A stretch of 64,000 nucleotides of DNA, taken from the NCBI GenBank assembly GCA_045577925.1, contig JAZNJH010000008.1, positions 32,601-96,600 of the forward strand, read 5' to 3'. This stretch comes from UBA4717 sp045577925 (lineage in GTDB: Bacteria; Bacillota; Clostridia; Oscillospirales; CAG-272). Below, in pieces: positions 21,779 through 31,710 of this stretch. The translations under genes were made by a program, and so were the position numbers. The notes beneath the pieces were generated by a model that saw nothing but the letters and a program-made list of their open reading frames with translations, was not told the DNA's origin and ran no database searches. Each line of letters opens with the position of its first letter. The stretch's first letter is position 1.

Positions 21779-23800
21779 TTATTTGTCGTTATTATCTGTA
21801 GGGCCTTCATCCTCAGCTTTGCCATCATCGCTTTTTCGAAGAGTGAATCCCGATGTCAAATCATTTTTTTCAGCTTCAGTAGTCTTTTTAGCTTCCGCTG
21901 CTTCACGTGCGAGCTTGTTCTCAAGCTCGCTCTTTTTGCGTTTTTCGGATTTCATTTCATCAAGCTCTTCATGCGTGGGATTACCGTCCATAGCAGCCTT
22001 GAACTGAATATCATCCATTACCTCATATTTAATGAGAAATTCAGCAATAAAATCAAGCTTTTCTCTGTTAGCTTCAAGAATTTCACGCGCCTTATCGTAT
22101 GCCGCAGAAATGATCCTCTTTATCTCATCATCAATAGTTGAAGCAGTACGCTCGGAATAATTCTTTTCGTTGTTAAAGTCACGTCCGAGGAATACGGAAT
22201 CATTGCCATGCTCCGAACCGTATACAATAGGTCCGAGAGTGTCACTCATGCCGTACTTTGTAACCATGCTGCGTGCAATATTTGTTGCTCTCTGAATGTC
22301 ATTAGACGCACCGGTACAAATATCGCCAATAACAATAGCTTCAGCAACACGTCCGCCGAGAAGTGTAACGATCTCGTTTTCCATATCCTTCTTAGACATG
22401 TGAGAACGGTCCTCGATCGGAAGTGAAAGCGTATATCCTGCGGCTCTTCCGCTCGGGATAATAGATATCTGATGGACAGGCTCATCGGGGCGTATGAATT
22501 TTGTAACAACTGCGTGACCTGCTTCGTGAATTGCGGTAATTTTCTTATCCTTGTCGTTGATAACTTTAGATGTCTTCTGGGGACCTACAATGCATTTTGT
22601 AGTAGCATCTTCAATATCATTCATTCCGATAAGCTGCTTGCCGCGTCTTGCCGCAAGAAGAGCAGCTTCATTGAGCACATTAGCAAGGTCTGCACCTGTA
22701 AATCCGATAGTTGTTTTAGCAACAATCGAAAGATCTACGTCTTCTTCAAAGGGCTTACCCTTTGCATGAACTCTTAGTATTTCAAGACGTCCGCGTGTAT
22801 CGGGATAATCAACGGTAACCTGTCTGTCAAATCTGCCGGGTCTGAGAAGAGCAGGATCAAGTATGTCAGGACGGTTGGTTGCAGCTATAACTATAATGCC
22901 TGAATGGGATCCGAATCCGTCCATTTCAACAAGAAGCTGGTTTAGCGTCTGCTCGCGTTCATCGTGACCGCCGCCAAGGCCTGCTCCACGGTGGCGTCCG
23001 ACTGCGTCGATTTCATCAATAAATACAATACTTGCAGGATGCTTGCGGGCGGTGTCAAAGAGATCTCTTACTCTTGAAGCACCAACACCAACGTACATTT
23101 CAACAAAATCCGAACCGGAAATTGAGAAAAAGGGAACTCCGGCTTCTCCCGCAACAGCTTTTGCAAGAAGGGTTTTACCTGTACCGGGAGGTCCAACAAG
23201 AAGAACACCGTGAGGAATCTTTGCGCCAAGACTCGTAAATTTGGCCGGATCTCTCAGGAAATCAACTATTTCCTTAAGCTCTTCCTTTTCTTCATCTGCG
23301 CCGGCAACGTCAGCAAATGTAACCTTGTTTTTGTCATCAGTGATAATCCTTGCTCTGGATTTGCCGAACGAGTTGATTTTTCCACCGCGACCTCCTGATG
23401 CCTGATTCATCATAAAGATCCAGAATAAAACTATCAGGATTGCAACGATAGCGTAAGGAATGAGCATGAACCACCAAGGAAGGGACACAGGCTGCTCAAT
23501 GTCATACCATTCAATTATTCCGGCATTAAGCTGTTCATCGATCAGATCACCGTACATCTCCATAAAGAGGGAGTAGTCTCTGAGTGTAAACGTAAGTGTA
23601 CGACCGTCTTTTGTGTATAATTTTATCTGGTCATTACTGGTTATTTCAAAGCTGTTGACCTGTTTGCTTTCGAATTCCTTTATTATATCACTGTATTTAG
23701 GTATAATATCGTCAGAATCCGAAAAAATCATTGCAGAAACGACAAGAATTACTGCCACAAGAACACCGTAAAACAGCAATATCTTTGAATTGTTTTTCAT
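21779..23800 (-). CDS. ftsH: ATP-dependent zinc metalloprotease FtsH
   Basis: A membrane-anchored AAA+ protease that degrades damaged membrane and regulatory proteins. The 673-residue chain has two membrane segments (about 8-26 and 107-130) around an extracytoplasmic domain. The AAA+ module has Walker A GPPGTGKT (203-210), Walker B IVFIDEIDAVG and the second region of homology. The zinc protease domain has HEAGH (425-429). The C-terminal 60 residues are a charged Lys/Glu extension. It follows hpt as the last gene of the operon, in the tilS-hpt-ftsH order seen in Bacillota. Confidence 0.97.
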   Translation of the reverse strand: MKNNSKILLFYGVLVAVILVVSAMIFSDSDDIIPKYSDIIKEFESKQVNSFEITSNDQIKLYTKDGRTLTFTLRDYSLFMEMYGDLIDEQLNAGIIEWYDIEQPVSLPWWFMLIPYAIVAILIVLFWIFMMNQASGGRGGKINSFGKSRARIITDDKNKVTFADVAGADEEKEELKEIVDFLRDPAKFTSLGAKIPHGVLLVGPPGTGKTLLAKAVAGEAGVPFFSISGSDFVEMYVGVGASRVRDLFDTARKHPASIVFIDEIDAVGRHRGAGLGGGHDEREQTLNQLLVEMDGFGSHSGIIVIAATNRPDILDPALLRPGRFDRQVTVDYPDTRGRLEILRVHAKGKPFEEDVDLSIVAKTTIGFTGADLANVLNEAALLAARRGKQLIGMNDIEDATTKCIVGPQKTSKVINDKDKKITAIHEAGHAVVTKFIRPDEPVHQISIIPSGRAAGYTLSLPIEDRSHMSKKDMENEIVTLLGGRVAEAIVIGDICTGASNDIQRATNIARSMVTKYGMSDTLGPIVYGSEHGNDSVFLGRDFNNEKNYSERTASTIDDEIKRIISAAYDKAREILEANREKLDFIAEFLIKYEVMDDIQFKAAMDGNPTHEELDEMKSEKRKKSELENKLAREAAEAKKTTEAEKNDLTSGFTLRKSDDGKAEDEGPTDNNDK

Positions 23801-23867
23801 AAAAATTGGTACCTCTTAAAGTTATTTGTCATTAACGACAGGAGAAAAAACAGAACTGATTATCATC

Positions 23868-24416
23868 TTATGAATATACCTCTGGCTTAAGAACACCTAT
23901 AAAGGGAAGTGCCCTGTAATTTTCATCATAATCCAAACCGTATCCGATAATGAATTCATCGGGAACGGTCAAGCCGCAGTAATCGGGAACAAATTCCACA
24001 ACTCTGCGGGAAGGCTTGTCGAGCATAGTACAGGTCTTAACACTTTTTGCACCTTTTAACAGCAGATATTCAACAAGGTAGGAAAGTGTTTTTCCACTGT
24101 CTATAATGTCCTCAACGATCAGGATATCCAGATCTGAGAGATCTTTTCTGTGAAGATCAAGAACGATGTTAACCGTTCCGCTTGATTCGGTTGAGCTTCC
24201 ATACGAGGAAACCTTCATAAAATCGATCTGTGTAGGGATACTCAGATGCTTCATCAGATCTCCCATGAAAACAACCGCACCCTTGAGAATACATAGCATC
24301 AATAGATTTTTATCTTTGTAATCCTCGCTTATTTTAGTTGCAATACCCGATACTATATTTTCTATTTCTTCTTTGGAGGCAAGAACTTTTAAAACGTCAT
24401 TTTTTGGCATTGTCAT
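23868..24416 (-). CDS. hpt: Hypoxanthine phosphoribosyltransferase
   Basis: Salvages hypoxanthine and guanine to IMP and GMP with PRPP. The 182-residue protein has LLMLCILKGAVVFMGDL, the PRPP-binding loop ILIVEDIIDSGKTL (about 97-110) and a C-terminal FIIGYGLDYDENYR segment. It overlaps tilS by 4 bases. In B. subtilis TilS and HprT form a complex that activates ftsH, which fits this gene order. Confidence 0.96.
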   Translation of the reverse strand: MTMPKNDVLKVLASKEEIENIVSGIATKISEDYKDKNLLMLCILKGAVVFMGDLMKHLSIPTQIDFMKVSSYGSSTESSGTVNIVLDLHRKDLSDLDILIVEDIIDSGKTLSYLVEYLLLKGAKSVKTCTMLDKPSRRVVEFVPDYCGLTVPDEFIIGYGLDYDENYRALPFIGVLKPEVYS

Positions 24417-25855
24417 ATCCCTTTCTTTCGCTTCATATCTTTGCGATCAACAAAGAAGAATATTTGGCATTTTTCGTTGCTTTCAGGGTGAGTACCTGTG
24501 CGTGAGCGAAGCCCGGGTATCCATAAAATCCCGTCTTCGTCACAAACGAGTACAGTCGAGTTTCTGCGAGTCAGATCAGGTTCGAGTTCCCATAAAAGCT
24601 TTTTTAATTTCCTGTTTACACCGTTGATATTGTATATATCACCGGGCTTTCTTGATCTTAAAGACAAAGCACCTTTAATTGTAGCAGATGTAATCTCAGT
24701 CTGTATAAATTTTTTGTAAATATTTTTAAATATTTCAATGTTTTCTTTGTCATCATTATCAAAACGAGCAATTATGTCACCCGTTTCAGCAATTTCGTTT
24801 ATACCGTACCCAAATGATATATTCAGTTCCAGGGCTTTACTTTGGGTATAATCTTTTAAAAAGAATAGGCTGCCGGATTCGATAGTTGCTGTAATACTAT
24901 CTGGCAGATCAAGCCTTGAGTGCGGTTTTGCAACGTTGCATAGATCAAGCAGAGAACTTATATGAACCTCAAAAAATTCACCGCAACCCACTTTGTCAAG
25001 CATAATCGCAAGGACACGGGCTTTTATTGAATCGTGAAGATCATTAAAGCTATCAAGCGGTAGTTTTCCTGAATTAAAATGCTTTGAAGCAAAGTCCTCT
25101 GCAACCTGATTAAGATAATCATTGTCGCGATTTAACGATAAGCATAGACGAGAAACGGCAGAATTTAGAGAGGGGTTTATATCACGCAAAACAGGCAGAA
25201 CGTCGTGACGCAATTTATTTCGAGTGTAGTTCTTATCGAAATTAGTACTGTCTGTAATATATTTTACGCCGTTTTCTTCACAGTAACCACAAATCTCTTC
25301 TTTTGACGAAAATATAATCGGCCTGATTATATTTTCGCGCTTTGCTTTAATTCCGCAGATACCGGAAAGAGAACTGCCCCTAGTAAGATTAAATAGTATG
25401 GTTTCAATATTGTCGTCAGCGTTGTGGGCTGTGGCAATATAAAACTCTAATCCTGTATTCTTACTTAAATTCAGCGCAATATCATTAAAAGCTTTGTAAC
25501 GGACGTTACGCGCAGTTTCTTCGAGCCCTGTTTTGAACTTCTTGGCCAACGCCGGAACGTCAGCTTTAAAAACCTCAAACAAAACCGAAAGATTTTTACA
25601 TTCTTCTCTGCAGAATTCTTCGTCGCGGTCTGCTTCAGCACCGCGTATCATGTGGTTAACGTGAAGCGCATATAGCTCGAAGTTGAATTTCTCGCGGTTT
25701 TGATGTAATAATGAAAGCAAAGCAGCAGAATCCGCACCACCCGAATATCCGAGGAGTATGCCGAACTTTTCTTTCGGTAACGATAGAGTCTGCATTACTT
25801 TGATAAAATCATTTTTTACTTTTTCGGAGCAATTTAAATTCATTTTAAATTTCAT
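24413..25855 (-). CDS. tilS: tRNA(Ile)-lysidine synthase
   Basis: Attaches lysine to C34 of the CAU-anticodon tRNA-Ile so that it reads AUA. The 480-residue protein has the PP-loop GYSGGADSAAL (about 38-48), the family motif HNADDNIETILFNLTRGS near 143, and a C-terminal domain with LRSRKPGDIY and WELEPDLTRR. It is somewhat long, but all domains are standard. The gene overlaps dnaB by 11 bases and hpt by 4. Confidence 0.95.
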   Translation of the reverse strand: MKFKMNLNCSEKVKNDFIKVMQTLSLPKEKFGILLGYSGGADSAALLSLLHQNREKFNFELYALHVNHMIRGAEADRDEEFCREECKNLSVLFEVFKADVPALAKKFKTGLEETARNVRYKAFNDIALNLSKNTGLEFYIATAHNADDNIETILFNLTRGSSLSGICGIKAKRENIIRPIIFSSKEEICGYCEENGVKYITDSTNFDKNYTRNKLRHDVLPVLRDINPSLNSAVSRLCLSLNRDNDYLNQVAEDFASKHFNSGKLPLDSFNDLHDSIKARVLAIMLDKVGCGEFFEVHISSLLDLCNVAKPHSRLDLPDSITATIESGSLFFLKDYTQSKALELNISFGYGINEIAETGDIIARFDNDDKENIEIFKNIYKKFIQTEITSATIKGALSLRSRKPGDIYNINGVNRKLKKLLWELEPDLTRRNSTVLVCDEDGILWIPGLRSRTGTHPESNEKCQIFFFVDRKDMKRKKGI

Positions 25856-27206
25856 CTCTCTGAAGAGTAAGGAATTTAGTATATTTTCCGATCCATTTCA
25901 TTTTAACCGAATCGGTTGAACCATGACGGTTCTTTGCAACTATTACTTCAGCCAGATTCTGTTCCTCTGTCTGTTCTGTGTTGTAATAATCTCTGTGTAA
26001 AAACATTACAACGTCAGCATCCTGTTCGATCGCGCCTGAATCGCGGAGGTCGGAAAGCATTGGCTTTGAATCCTTGCGCTGCTCAGCACCTCTTGAAAGC
26101 TGTGCACAGCAAACAACGGGAATTTCAAGTTCTTTTGCAAGAAGCTTTAAATTTCTTGAAATATCAGAAACTTCCTGTACGCGGTTGTCAATCTTCTTGT
26201 CAGATTGCATCAGCTGAAGATAGTCGATAACAACAAGACCTAAGTTTTCAATTTTTCTGAGCTTAGCCTTTACCTTAGAAACTGACATGCCGCTTGTATC
26301 GTCAATGTAAATGTTACACTTGCTCAAGGTTTCAGCAGCATGCGTAAGCTTTACCCAATCGTCTTTTTCTATTTTACCCGAACGCAGAGCATAGCTGTCA
26401 ACAAGCGCTTCACTTGAAAGCAAACGGAGAACAAGCTGTTCTGCCGACATTTCAAGGCTGAAAACACAAACTGCTTTCTCTGGATTTGCAAGTGACACCT
26501 GAGAAGCAATATTTAAAGCAAAGCTCGTTTTACCCATACCGGGACGCGCACCGATAAGCACAAGATCGCCTGCACCCATTCCAACGAGAACACGGTCAAG
26601 ATCAGAGTATCCGGTCTTTGTACCCGTTGCACCTTCGTCGCTTTGAGAAAGCTGTCTGAGGCCTGTGAGAGAGGATACAAGTACGTCCTTAATATGCTTG
26701 AAATCGCTTGTTTCGCTACCTTGTATAAGCCTGAAAAAGCGATCTGCACTTGCTCTGAGAACATCGGTGACATCATCGTATTTTTCGGTAAGAACCGTGT
26801 CTTCAACTTCCTGAGCCGCAGAAAGTAATTGCCTTAAAAGACTGTTATCGCGAACGATATTGGCATAATCCTTTATGTTCTTTGCCGAAGGAACTATCTG
26901 AGCGATTACTTTTATGTAATCGCTGATGTCGCGGTCTTTAAGAACTCCCTGCTTTGTAAGGGTATCAATTAAAGTTACAAGGTCTATCGTTCGGTTTGAA
27001 ATGAACATTTCGTTCATGGCAAGATAGATCTTGGCATGATCGTCTATGTAAAAATCAGATGAAGTGATAATGCCAGCAACATCTTCGATAGCTCTGGGAT
27101 CAATCAATATTGAACCGAGAACAGATTGCTCTGCCTCAAGCGAAAACGGAACTTTTCTTTGAGAAAGATCCGAATAATTGTTGTAGCCTTCTGTATTCAT
27201 AGCCAT
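25845..27206 (-). CDS. dnaB: Replicative DNA helicase
   Basis: Unwinds DNA at the replication fork as a hexamer. The 453-residue protein has the N-terminal collar domain with LEAEQSVLGSILIDPRAI (about 23-40) and the RecA-like ATPase with Walker A GARPGMGKTSFAL (near 219) and LVVIDYLQLM (near 325). DSKPMLSDLRDSGAIEQDADVV is also present. The ribosome site GGGAGAG (27230-27224) is 17 bases from the ATG. A CGCGA/TCGCG hairpin (27223-27219 with 27213-27209 on this strand) lies between and could bring it closer. It follows rplI, as in most Bacillota. Confidence 0.96.
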   Translation of the reverse strand: MAMNTEGYNNYSDLSQRKVPFSLEAEQSVLGSILIDPRAIEDVAGIITSSDFYIDDHAKIYLAMNEMFISNRTIDLVTLIDTLTKQGVLKDRDISDYIKVIAQIVPSAKNIKDYANIVRDNSLLRQLLSAAQEVEDTVLTEKYDDVTDVLRASADRFFRLIQGSETSDFKHIKDVLVSSLTGLRQLSQSDEGATGTKTGYSDLDRVLVGMGAGDLVLIGARPGMGKTSFALNIASQVSLANPEKAVCVFSLEMSAEQLVLRLLSSEALVDSYALRSGKIEKDDWVKLTHAAETLSKCNIYIDDTSGMSVSKVKAKLRKIENLGLVVIDYLQLMQSDKKIDNRVQEVSDISRNLKLLAKELEIPVVCCAQLSRGAEQRKDSKPMLSDLRDSGAIEQDADVVMFLHRDYYNTEQTEEQNLAEVIVAKNRHGSTDSVKMKWIGKYTKFLTLQRDEI

Positions 27207-27238
27207 TACGCGAATAAGTCGCGCTCTCCCGTAATTTA

Positions 27239-27688
27239 TTATTTGATATCGCTTACAACGATGTTAAGTTTTCCGATAACTTCAGGATAGAGCTTAACGT
27301 CAACACAATAAGTTCCAAAAGCCTTTATAGGATCGTCAAGCATAATTTTCTTTTTGTCGATCTTGATTTTAGAAACTTTTTCAAGCTCATCAGCGATATC
27401 CTTTGATGTAACCGATCCGAAAAGTCTGCCGTCAGGACCTGCCTGAAGCTTCAGCTTTATAACGATGGGTTCAAGTTTTTTTGCAAGCTCTTGGGCTTCG
27501 GCTCTTTCAACCTCGATCTTATGCTGTCTTGATGCTTCTTTGTTTTTAATATCGCTCATAGCTTTAGCATCAGCAACTATAGCAAGCCCCTTCGGAAAAA
27601 GGAAATTTCTTGCATATCCATCAGATACGTTTACGATCTCGCCCTTTTTTCCCTGTGCCTTAACATCCTGAGTAAGAATAACCTTCAT
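27239..27688 (-). CDS. rplI: Ribosomal protein bL9
   Basis: A 50S subunit protein with an N-terminal rRNA-binding domain (MKVILTQDVKAQGKKGE), the conserved GYARNFLFPKGLA segment, a long connecting helix and a C-terminal domain ending in VDVKLYPEVIGKLNI. The start is ATG 27688, eight codons long of a normal bL9 start, after AAAGGAC. An upstream in-frame codon at 27706 would place the ribosome site inside the gene. It sits between gdpP and dnaB in the conserved order. Confidence 0.96.
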   Translation of the reverse strand: MKVILTQDVKAQGKKGEIVNVSDGYARNFLFPKGLAIVADAKAMSDIKNKEASRQHKIEVERAEAQELAKKLEPIVIKLKLQAGPDGRLFGSVTSKDIADELEKVSKIKIDKKKIMLDDPIKAFGTYCVDVKLYPEVIGKLNIVVSDIK

Positions 27689-27712
27689 TTTTGTTTGTCC
27701 TTTCAAATATCT

Positions 27713-29731
27713 TTATTTAGAAGCAGTAGTATCAATATAAAGATCTATCTGCTCTTTAAGGGCAATAAGAGTTTCCTCGATCGTAGCGTCCTTTATCTGT
27801 GCCCCGGCAGATTCATAATAGCCGCCGCCACCAACGCCTTCGATAATTGATGCAACGTTGATTTTTCCGGCAGATCGTGCGGAAACGTGAATAACGTTAT
27901 TAATTTCAAATACAGCAAAAGAAGCGTGAACTCCTTTAAGATCAAGGAGGATATCAGCAACCTTTGCTGCTGTGATCTTGTCATCTGAGTTTTGAGAAGA
28001 ACGCAAAGCAGCTATTGCAAAATGCTCGCGGTATATTTTGGCATCTGCTGCACATACTGCAGAGCGCTTGTAATCCTCAAGATTGCTTTCAAAGAAAGCC
28101 CGAGCATCTGCGGGAATGGCCCCCTCGCTTCTGAGATATTGACCTGCACTGAACGTGCGCACTCCTGTGTTTCTTGTAAACTGTTTTGTATCAAGCATTA
28201 TGCCTGTAAGTAACAGTAAAGCTTCTTTAGGAGGAAGTGTTCCCATAGAAAGAGAGTGCTCTAAAAATTCAGCAACAAGCTCAGAAGCAGATGACGCGTA
28301 GGGTTCGATATATTCGATAGCCGGAGAAATAGATGGAGCATCTTTAACGTGCTGCTTGCTGTGGTGGTCAATAATAATAACCTTGCCTGAATTGAGGGCA
28401 ATATCGATAGACTCAAATCTTGAAGGATTATTAACGTCAACGATAATTGCAAGAGAATCGCTTCTTACAAGGTCCTGTGCAACCGCAGGGTCTACAAAAA
28501 GTGATTCGTATTCGTTTGAATTTAAATAATCAATACACACCTTTGCATTGATATTTTCTTTGTTCATTACAATTTTAGGATTAGCACCGACGCTTAAAGC
28601 AAGACGAGCGATACCAATGCATGCGCCAATTGAATCGTAATCCGGGCTTTTATGCCCCATAATAATAACGTTACTTGATTCTGATATGAGACTGCAGATC
28701 TTAGCTGCGGTCATGCGCGCTCTGACCTGGGTTGACTTTGACGTAGTCTTGACTCTTCCGTCAAAAGTAAGATTTTCGCTGCCGTTGTTGTAAACAGCCG
28801 TGTCGCCTCCACGCTTGAGAGCAAATTCAAGAGCACTTTGCGCACCTGCTTCTCTCTGAGCGAGCGTGCCCGCAAAACGTGCGGCACCTATTGAGATAGT
28901 AAGCGAAAGATTTGTTTCGCCAACCTTTATATCATGTATTTTTTCGCGTATTCTGAATTTGTCTTCAATAAACTTGTCAAGATAACGAGATTCAAAAACA
29001 AAGAGATATTTGTTGCGTTCATATTCCTTGATTATACCGCCAACCTCTGAAGCCCAGCTCTTGAGTATCAGTTCAACCTGATGGGTAGCTTCTCTTGTTT
29101 TTTCATGTACTGCCTGACTTAATTCATCGATATTATCAATGATGATATATGCGATTACCGTCTGCTCGTCACATAAACGTTTGTTAAGCCTTGAAAGCTC
29201 GGTATTTTCATTCCATATCGTAATATAATAAGGGCTGCTTTGAGCCTCTATTTTATAACCGGTGATCTTATAGTTTCGCTCAAACGCCTGGGCATCAACA
29301 CCGCCGTTTTCGAGAGAAGATGCAATTTCATCAATTCTTACACTGCAAATCTCCTCGATGTTTCTCGGCATCTGCTTGTGAGTCTTCTGAATCAGGGAAG
29401 CGACAGAGTCGTTGCAATATATAATTTTTCCATTGTCAGAGCAGATAACGATGGGTAAATAAAGCTCCTTTATAAACTGAAGCGTTATATTTTGTAAAAT
29501 CGGGTCGTTAACATTTCCGATGCCGGAATTAAAGCGAAGCGAAAAGAATATAACAAGCTTGTCCGCAGCAAAATACAGAAGCGTGTTGGCGGCAAATATG
29601 ATAATTGCAGCCAAAAAACTGTTCATATCAGTAGCGGAAGTGATTACCGCGTAAACTATCAAAAGTACAAGCGTTATAAGAGGCTTTATGAATAGACTTG
29701 GTGAAAGAATCTGCTTGTCATTTTTTTGCAT
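27713..29731 (-). CDS. gdpP: c-di-AMP phosphodiesterase GdpP
   Basis: Hydrolyses the second messenger cyclic di-AMP. The 672-residue protein has two N-terminal membrane segments (about 13-60), a PAS-like domain (about 80-180), a degenerate GGDEF domain (about 185-320, with RGGDTAVYN in place of a GGDEF loop), and a C-terminal DHH-DHHA1 phosphodiesterase. The latter has MGHKSPDYDSIGA (near 360), VDVNNPSR and IIDHHSK (near 448), and a final GGGGYYESAGAQ. The domain order matches B. subtilis GdpP/YybT. It is second in the operon after the YybS-like gene. Confidence 0.95.
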   Translation of the reverse strand: MQKNDKQILSPSLFIKPLITLVLLIVYAVITSATDMNSFLAAIIIFAANTLLYFAADKLVIFFSLRFNSGIGNVNDPILQNITLQFIKELYLPIVICSDNGKIIYCNDSVASLIQKTHKQMPRNIEEICSVRIDEIASSLENGGVDAQAFERNYKITGYKIEAQSSPYYITIWNENTELSRLNKRLCDEQTVIAYIIIDNIDELSQAVHEKTREATHQVELILKSWASEVGGIIKEYERNKYLFVFESRYLDKFIEDKFRIREKIHDIKVGETNLSLTISIGAARFAGTLAQREAGAQSALEFALKRGGDTAVYNNGSENLTFDGRVKTTSKSTQVRARMTAAKICSLISESSNVIIMGHKSPDYDSIGACIGIARLALSVGANPKIVMNKENINAKVCIDYLNSNEYESLFVDPAVAQDLVRSDSLAIIVDVNNPSRFESIDIALNSGKVIIIDHHSKQHVKDAPSISPAIEYIEPYASSASELVAEFLEHSLSMGTLPPKEALLLLTGIMLDTKQFTRNTGVRTFSAGQYLRSEGAIPADARAFFESNLEDYKRSAVCAADAKIYREHFAIAALRSSQNSDDKITAAKVADILLDLKGVHASFAVFEINNVIHVSARSAGKINVASIIEGVGGGGYYESAGAQIKDATIEETLIALKEQIDLYIDTTASK

Positions 29732-29766
29732 ATATTTAACCCTTTCGTTAAATTATTTAGTTGCTT

Positions 29767-30765
29767 TTATTGGATGGTACCTATGTTTAATTTATCAGTA
29801 TAATGAGATTTTAAAGTATACGTAAGACCGCAATATGAGAGATAATAAACAATAACCTGAAGTTGCAAAAGTAAAAGAGAGATAATGAGGATAAAAATCG
29901 TGAATCCCGGATTTGCATGCTCAACTTTAAATTTGATATTTGCCAGATAATATATACCTGTAAATACAAAAATCGGTGTAAGAACTGTAACTAAGTTAGT
30001 TGAGAGATGCGTATAGAAATGGATTTTATCGCTTCCGGACACGAAGAATACCGATATTACAACGCAAATTATATAGATCCAAACGCTTATGACCGAAGGC
30101 TTTATATCAACCATGCTTTTGCCTGAATATATTTTTTTGTCGCAAGCAATACGTGCCGCAGCAATGGTGGAAAAATAAGCAATACAAACAGATACAACAA
30201 AGGATGAAAGAACTATGCCGATGAGCAGTGCCTTTGCGTTAGATACAAGGATATCTGTGTTCTTGATTTCGACTTTAAGGATTGTATTTACAATGTCTGC
30301 TAAAAGAGCGTAAGCTTTATCTATCTCAGCAGGAATGTTTTTAACAAATTCAATAAGGAAAGATATGCCACTTGTAAGTATTATTCCGGCTGCCCCAAAG
30401 ACGAGAGTGCTTAATAGGTATGCTGATGTTGATATGAGAATTGTGTTTGAAGGACGCACCTTATACTTTACAGATAATCCTATTGCTCCGGCAAGAACCA
30501 TATGAGGAAAAAGTAAAAGTGCAGCATCATAAGAATCGGTTAGTGCTATGAAAGCCGTAGATATAAGGCATAAAACTATTGCAAGATAACCGGTATGAGA
30601 AAATAACAGCGCAAATAAGGATACGGATATCACAGTTAAAAAAAACGATATGAAAAGCGAACTTATCATTCTGGTTAGTATTAAGGTTGCACAAGCAATT
30701 GTGAAATATATTAAGATACGCAATAAAAAGCTTGTATCCTTGGGAATTCTGGATTTTAAATTCAT
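29767..30765 (-). CDS. YybS-like membrane protein (DUF2232)
   Basis: A 332-residue polytopic protein with about eight hydrophobic segments and few charged loops. Its position directly upstream of gdpP and rplI is that of yybS in Bacillus and relatives, and the hydrophobic pattern fits DUF2232. That family is distantly related to small-solute transporter components, but its function is unknown. The ribosome site is weak (AGGT). The operon promoter lies 50-80 bases upstream. Confidence 0.75.
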   Translation of the reverse strand: MNLKSRIPKDTSFLLRILIYFTIACATLILTRMISSLFISFFLTVISVSLFALLFSHTGYLAIVLCLISTAFIALTDSYDAALLLFPHMVLAGAIGLSVKYKVRPSNTILISTSAYLLSTLVFGAAGIILTSGISFLIEFVKNIPAEIDKAYALLADIVNTILKVEIKNTDILVSNAKALLIGIVLSSFVVSVCIAYFSTIAAARIACDKKIYSGKSMVDIKPSVISVWIYIICVVISVFFVSGSDKIHFYTHLSTNLVTVLTPIFVFTGIYYLANIKFKVEHANPGFTIFILIISLLLLQLQVIVYYLSYCGLTYTLKSHYTDKLNIGTIQ

Positions 30766-30815
30766 GATAGTGACCTGAAAATAATAAATAATTTATTTAA
30801 CGACAATTATATACT

Positions 30816-30843
30816 ATTATACAATATTTAAACTACTATACAA
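30816..30843 (-). promoter_or_regulatory. Promoter of the yybS-gdpP-rplI-dnaB-tilS-hpt-ftsH operon
   Basis: On the minus strand TTGTAT (30843-30838) and TATAAT (30821-30816) with a 16-base spacer. Confidence 0.7.
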
Positions 30844-30886
30844 GTTAATTTTTTGTAAATTATTTAATCTATTTAATAAACAAACA

Positions 30887-30912
30887 AAAAAAGACGCCTT
30901 GGCGTCTTTTTT
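30887..30912 (-). terminator. Terminator after the membrane-protein gene at 30926
   Basis: AAAAAAGACGCC-TT-GGCGTCTTTTTT is a perfect 12-bp stem with a T run on either strand. It ends the minus-strand gene just upstream. Confidence 0.88.
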
Positions 30913-30925
30913 AGAGTGCTGGAAC

Positions 30926-31492
30926 TTAGTTTTTCCTTGAACCTGGATTAGCAAACACTTTGAAATTTTTCAGCCCGGCGATATATGCGATCTGTGTCAC
31001 CAACACAGAAAAAGCAATCGCTATCAACAACAGAAAAAGCTTAATGATCTCGAAATTAACTCCTGGAATGTCTGCAAATGAAATGATCGCAATATACATA
31101 CCGTTTAACAACCACGCAATTAAAGAGCATATAGCGGTAGTGTTAGCCGCCCATTGTAATCCGAAACCTTTTGCAAGATAATAACACAATATAGCAGTAA
31201 CTATCAAAATGAAATTTATAGCGTTTGCAGAAACCCCAAGATAAACCCCCTTCAGTTTAACGGGTTGCATTCGTCCGCCATCAATTTTTATTTTATCTCT
31301 GGCCCCTATATCCCAACCGGCAGTATATAAAAGATAAATATAAAAAAGTATTGAAAGCAATCCGCAAGCAAGCTTTAATGTATCATTTGAAAAAGATGCT
31401 GCTGAGAGAAGGAGAGCGAATATAGTCATCGCTATCTGATTTACAGAAAGTTTCAGGATATTATTTGAATTTTCGTTTAAGAAATTAAGCAT
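30926..31492 (-). CDS. Hypothetical polytopic membrane protein
   Basis: A 188-residue protein from ATG 31492 with five or six hydrophobic segments (about 17-35, 38-60, 82-104, 108-135 and 147-172) and a positively charged C-terminus. A mid-loop GWDIGARDKIKIDGGRM separates helices 2 and 3. The start is set at 31492 because AAGG lies 7 bases upstream; an earlier in-frame start at 31579 lacks a ribosome site and would run through the probable promoter region. I do not recognise the family. Confidence 0.7.
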   Translation of the reverse strand: MLNFLNENSNNILKLSVNQIAMTIFALLLSAASFSNDTLKLACGLLSILFYIYLLYTAGWDIGARDKIKIDGGRMQPVKLKGVYLGVSANAINFILIVTAILCYYLAKGFGLQWAANTTAICSLIAWLLNGMYIAIISFADIPGVNFEIIKLFLLLIAIAFSVLVTQIAYIAGLKNFKVFANPGSRKN

Positions 31493-31639
31493 AAGAATGC
31501 CTTGCCCTTTCAATTGAACGTAGTTAACTTTATTATATTTTAAACCAAAAACAGGATATTTGCAATATGTTCGAAGCATTGTTTACACCTTTATAACAAA
31601 TAGAATTAAGATCAAATATGTGAAGTTTGCTGATATTTG

Positions 31640-31668
31640 TTGACTTTGATGCGAAATTAAACTATAAT
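31640..31668 (+). promoter_or_regulatory. Promoter of the Xer-like recombinase gene
   Basis: TTGACT (31640-31645) and TATAAT (31663-31668) with a 17-base spacer. Confidence 0.85.
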
Positions 31669-31710
31669 AAATACATAAATAGTAATCAAACATAAGGAGG
31701 AGTGGCTATT

